Shown: positions 31,880-34,411 of the stretch, piece after piece
Numbering within the stretch: the stretch's first letter is position 1
Layout: the number at the start of each line of letters is the position of its first letter
Source: Acidimicrobiaceae bacterium UBA2093
GTDB taxonomy: Bacteria; Actinomycetota; Acidimicrobiia; Acidimicrobiales; Ilumatobacteraceae
Assembly: GCA_002331255.1 (NCBI GenBank)
Contig: DCZD01000002.1
Coordinates: forward strand, 1 to 34,411
Reading direction: 5' to 3'
Length of the DNA stretch: 34,411 nt
Translations under genes and position numbers: made by a program
The notes under the pieces: model-generated
What the model was told of the DNA's origin: nothing
Seen by the model: the letters and a program-made list of their open reading frames with translations, nothing else
Databases searched by the model: none

Positions 31880-32667
31880 AAGTCGGGCAGTGGAAGGGGC
31901 AAGTTAGGGGCGACGAGACCGCCATCCACGGGAATGACTTGTCCGGTCACGTAGCTGGATGCTGGTGAAGCGAGATAGAGAACTGCAGCAGCGATGTCCT
32001 CGGGTAAGCCAACACGACGCAACGGAGTTCCGTTCTCCAGTCCTCTGCGGATGTCATCGTTTGTCATGACAGTGGCAAGTGCTTCAGTGAGAATTGCACC
32101 TGGCGCAACAGCGTTCACACGAATCTTGGGGTTCAATTCGAGCGACAATTGACGCACCGAGTGGTCGACCGCAGCCTTCACCGAGCCGTACATGGCGTAA
32201 CCACGTCCCGCAAGGTGGCCGATGGCTGACGAAATCATGATGATGCTGCCTCCACCGACTTTGATCATGTGTGGAACTGCAGCTCGGACAACTCGAATAC
32301 CGGTGGTGACGTTGCGGTCCCACGCATCTGCCAGCGCAGCATCACTCGCACGGGTAAATGGCCCTGGCATCGCACCCCCGACAACGTTGACCGCGACGTC
32401 AATGCGACCAAGTTCGGTAGCGGCGAGATCAAATGCCGCAGTGACGGCATCAGAGTTCATGGCGTCGCATTCGATGGCGACTGCGCGACGTCCCATGGCG
32501 CGAATCTGGTCTGCAACCTCATCAATCTGGGTTTTGGTGCGCGATAAGACGGCTACGTCAGCACCAGCCTCGGCCAACGCAAGTGCGCTCGCAGCGCCGA
32601 TGCCACGACCCGCCCCATTCAGTACGGCCACCTTGCCGTCGAGCCGGAATGAACCGAGAACTGACAT
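31876..32667 (-). CDS. Short-chain dehydrogenase/reductase (SDR)
   Basis: The 263-residue SDR has NGAGRGIG (17-24) with Asn replacing the first Thr, the catalytic Ser in IMISSAIG (146/147) and Y160-x-x-x-K164 in YAMYGSVKAA. NVVGG (94-98) replaces NNAG, as in many 2,4-dienoyl-CoA-reductase-like SDRs. S42-R43 after the second strand suggests NADP(H). The tail is extended with PNLPLPLPDL. The ATG (32665-32667) lies one base after the maoC stop, so a longer frame to 32817 is rejected. In this operon it should oxidise or reduce a CoA-bound intermediate. Confidence 0.87.
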   Translation of the reverse strand: MSVLGSFRLDGKVAVLNGAGRGIGAASALALAEAGADVAVLSRTKTQIDEVADQIRAMGRRAVAIECDAMNSDAVTAAFDLAATELGRIDVAVNVVGGAMPGPFTRASDAALADAWDRNVTTGIRVVRAAVPHMIKVGGGSIIMISSAIGHLAGRGYAMYGSVKAAVDHSVRQLSLELNPKIRVNAVAPGAILTEALATVMTNDDIRRGLENGTPLRRVGLPEDIAAAVLYLASPASSYVTGQVIPVDGGLVAPNLPLPLPDL

Positions 32668-32668
32668 G

Positions 32669-33127
32669 TCAGACCATCCAGCGTGAAAGTGAGTCGATGA
32701 CACAGTTCGGCTTGTCCGAGCCTTCGGTTTCGACGGTGATTCGGATGAGCGTTTGAAGACCACCAGTGATCTCGGAGACTTCGATGAGCTCTGCACCGGC
32801 GCGAACTCGTGTTCCAACCTTCACCGGTGCGGGAAATCGCACCTTTTCGACTCCGTAGTTGACTCCCATCGAGAAACCTTGGACTTCAATGATCTGTGGA
32901 AGAAAATAGTTCGAGAGCGAGAGCGTGAGATATCCGTGCGCGATAGGGGCACCAAACGGGCCTGACTTTGCACGTTCGACATCAATGTGAATCCACTGAC
33001 GGTCACCAGTTGCCTCAGCAAACTGGTTGATGCGCTCTTGCTCCATAGTCATCCACTCGCTGTAACCGAGATGTCGACCCTTGGCCGCACGAACTTCCTC
33101 GACGCCGTTCAAAGTAGTGACTGCCAT
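32669..33127 (-). CDS. MaoC-like (R)-specific enoyl-CoA hydratase, NodN/HtdZ type
   Basis: The 152-residue single hot-dog-domain protein has the hydratase-2 motif FAEATGDRQWIHIDVERAKS with D42 and H47, followed by GPFGAPIAHGYLTLSL. Its size and sequence style match the Rv0130-like group of mycobacteria. It should hydrate trans-2-enoyl-CoA to (R)-3-hydroxyacyl-CoA as a homodimer in the cytosol. The start is one base after the ipdC stop and the stop one base before the SDR start, so the genes form a tight operon. Confidence 0.9.
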   Translation of the reverse strand: MAVTTLNGVEEVRAAKGRHLGYSEWMTMEQERINQFAEATGDRQWIHIDVERAKSGPFGAPIAHGYLTLSLSNYFLPQIIEVQGFSMGVNYGVEKVRFPAPVKVGTRVRAGAELIEVSEITGGLQTLIRITVETEGSDKPNCVIDSLSRWMV

Positions 33128-33128
33128 C

Positions 33129-34193
33129 TCAGGCTCCGAGTTCTTTCAAGGCCGTCTCGGCCTCACTGACGATGCGTTGAATGAGTTCATCGCACGTGGG
33201 AAGGTCATGGATGACTCCAACGACCTGTCCGCTTGCCATGACTCCGGCATCAATGTTTCCATCAATCATGGTTGCTTTCAGCAACATCGGCGTGTTTGCG
33301 GCCATGAGCATCTGGGCGAACGTCAAGTCCATTCCTTTGCGCATCGCGAGCCCCTCACGCAACATCTCTGACATTGGTGTGCCAGTCATCTTGCGGAACT
33401 TAAGAGCGTTGAGAGCGGCACGCGGGAGGGCAAGGAGACGACCACGGCCGCTTTCCAAGAACTCCACCAAGTCGGTGCGGAGCACGCGGTGAGGAACACC
33501 GTCGACCTGCGTACTGACGACAGTTCCTTGCACATTTTGTTGTAGGTAGAACTGCTTGATGACATCAGGAACAGTTGAATTCTTCGTGAGGAGAAAACGT
33601 GTTCCCATTGCGATGCCGTCGGCTCCGTAGGCGAGTGCGGCGACGAGGCCACGACCGCTAAAGAAACCACCGGCTGCGATGACGGGTATGCGGCCACCCA
33701 CGGCGTCGATGACATCGGGCAACAGAATGCTGGTGGGAACAGAACCGGTGTGTCCGCCGCCTTCGCCACCTTGGACCAAGACCGCATCGACACCCCAATC
33801 GAGCACTTTTTCGGCGTGGCGTCGTGCGCCAATGGATGGCATGACGAATACCCCAGCGCTCTTGCAGCGTTCGATGATCTTCTGTTTCGGTGCCTGTGCA
33901 AACGACGCCACTTTGACGCCCTGTTCGATGAGGTAATCGACCCGCTCTTCGATGTCGCTTGCATCGGCCCGCATGTTGACGGCAAATGGCTTGTCTGTCT
34001 GACGCTTGATTGCAGCGACTTCACTTCGAAGCTCGTCCATATCCATGACGGCACTGGCGAGAATGCCAAGACCACCGGCGTTCGCCGTACCGGCGACGAG
34101 GCTGGATGTTGCGACCCAACCCATGCCGGTTTGCACGATGGGGTATTGCACCCCGACTTGGTCACAGAACTTGGTGTGCAACGTGGGGTGCAT
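33129..34193 (-). CDS. ipdC: IpdC-like flavin enzyme (nitronate monooxygenase family)
   Basis: The 354-residue FMN TIM-barrel protein of the nitronate-monooxygenase/2-nitropropane-dioxygenase family has IVQTGMGWVATSSLVAGTAN, VLVQGGEGGGHTGSVPTSIL and PVIAAGGFFSGRGLVAALAYGADGIAMGT (two adjoining segments), where the flavin phosphate binds. The length and the immediate neighbour ipdB match mycobacterial Rv3553 (IpdC), which acts in degradation of the steroid C/D rings; this is an inference from synteny. A generic nitronate monooxygenase is the alternative. It begins 2 bp after the ipdB stop. Confidence 0.8.
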   Translation of the reverse strand: MHPTLHTKFCDQVGVQYPIVQTGMGWVATSSLVAGTANAGGLGILASAVMDMDELRSEVAAIKRQTDKPFAVNMRADASDIEERVDYLIEQGVKVASFAQAPKQKIIERCKSAGVFVMPSIGARRHAEKVLDWGVDAVLVQGGEGGGHTGSVPTSILLPDVIDAVGGRIPVIAAGGFFSGRGLVAALAYGADGIAMGTRFLLTKNSTVPDVIKQFYLQQNVQGTVVSTQVDGVPHRVLRTDLVEFLESGRGRLLALPRAALNALKFRKMTGTPMSEMLREGLAMRKGMDLTFAQMLMAANTPMLLKATMIDGNIDAGVMASGQVVGVIHDLPTCDELIQRIVSEAETALKELGA

Positions 34194-34195
34194 GT

Positions 34196-34411
34196 TCAGG
34201 AGACTTCCTTGTGTCGTAGTCCGCGCGAATCGAGTTTGTCGATGACGGCCAATTCTTCGGCAGTCGGCCCGCGAGATTCTGGGACATCAGATGGAATCAC
34301 GAGTTCGAACCCCGTGTTCGCGATGACGTCGTCGACAGAAACTCCTGGGTGGACGCTGCGAAGCCGCATGCGATTGTCCGAGGTCTCAAAGTCGAGCACA
34401 CACAAATTGGT
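34196..34411 (-). CDS. ipdB: CoA-transferase-family subunit beta, IpdB-like (partial, N-terminus off the right edge)
   Basis: Only the last 71 residues are visible; the frame is open to the window edge. They read TNLCVLDFETSDNRMRLRSV, then HPGVSVDDVIANTGFELVIP, then a P-T-A-E-E-L-A tail, the typical end of the glutaconate-CoA-transferase-like beta subunit IpdB. IpdAB opens the last steroid ring by hydrolysing a beta-diketone (COCHEA-CoA) in mycobacteria and rhodococci. The order ipdB-ipdC is the same as in M. tuberculosis. ipdA would be expected just beyond the window. Confidence 0.78.
   Translation of the reverse strand, partial: TNLCVLDFETSDNRMRLRSVHPGVSVDDVIANTGFELVIPSDVPESRGPTAEELAVIDKLDSRGLRHKEVS

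Noticed and set aside
31113..31907. Plus-strand open frame of about 264 residues opposite the MFS gene
   Set aside because: Composition is Thr/Ala/Met-rich without structure, fully antisense to a convincing 12-segment transporter.
15428..33128. KstR or KstR2 operator sites expected for sterol-regulated genes
   Set aside because: No TNNAACNNGTTNNA or ACAAGNNCTTGT-like palindrome was noticed in the intergenic regions read by eye; a motif scan would be needed to settle it.

Overview
The window reads as chromosomal DNA of a moderately GC-rich actinobacterium, most likely of the Acidimicrobiia/Ilumatobacter type. This is an inference from gene content: a mycothiol-dependent maleylpyruvate-isomerase-family enzyme, an F420-type luciferase-like oxidoreductase, a PAC2 (proteasome-assembly-chaperone-like) protein, an actinobacterial-type SerC, and IpdB/IpdC-like steroid-ring enzymes. 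Genes are very densely packed, stop/start overlaps of 1-8 bp are common, and no tRNA, rRNA, IS element, prophage or CRISPR array is visible. No stretch of more than 300 bases lacks a gene or riboswitch.

Positions 1-15427 hold mostly core metabolism. A 3'-truncated PAC2 gene and serC lie on the minus strand, divergent from an aspartate aminotransferase. A cobalamin riboswitch then leads a btuF-btuC-btuD vitamin B12 uptake operon, followed by a mycothiol-dependent enzyme and a CopC-CopD copper protein. On the minus strand, a TPP riboswitch leads thiN-thiB-thiP-thiQ (thiamine uptake and pyrophosphorylation) with a GNAT acetyltransferase as last gene. An SDR, an NfuA-type Fe-S carrier and an enoyl-CoA hydratase follow.

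Positions 15495-34411 look like a catabolic region for a CoA-activated lipid, steroid or terpenoid-like substrate. It contains an acyl-CoA synthetase of the FadD17/19 style, alpha-methylacyl-CoA racemase, two SDRs, three alpha/beta-barrel (Dabb/EthD/NIPSNAP-like) proteins, two SnoaL-like proteins, a nucleoside-diphosphate-sugar-epimerase-like protein, an F420-type LLM oxidoreductase, an APH-like phosphotransferase, an SCP2-type thiolase next to a KAS-III/HMG-CoA-synthase-like protein fused to an OB-fold (DUF35) domain, a family III CoA-transferase, an MFS exporter, a MaoC hydratase, and at the right edge ipdC and the end of ipdB. The last two belong to steroid C/D-ring degradation in mycobacteria, which makes a sterol-like substrate the leading guess.

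The most unusual content is a group of apparently degenerate enzymes inside this region: a ThDP-enzyme relative without the PYR domain and GDG motif (20865-21731), an isochorismatase-fold protein without its catalytic Cys (21728-22348), and a KAS-III/OB-fold fusion that has lost both the KAS cysteine and the zinc-ribbon cysteines (27827-29227). At the regulatory level, two riboswitches appear to act by hiding ribosome binding sites, several first genes of transcription units show a TANNNT box 6-8 nt before the start codon and no Shine-Dalgarno (probable leaderless transcripts), and several divergent intergenic regions carry perfect inverted repeats.
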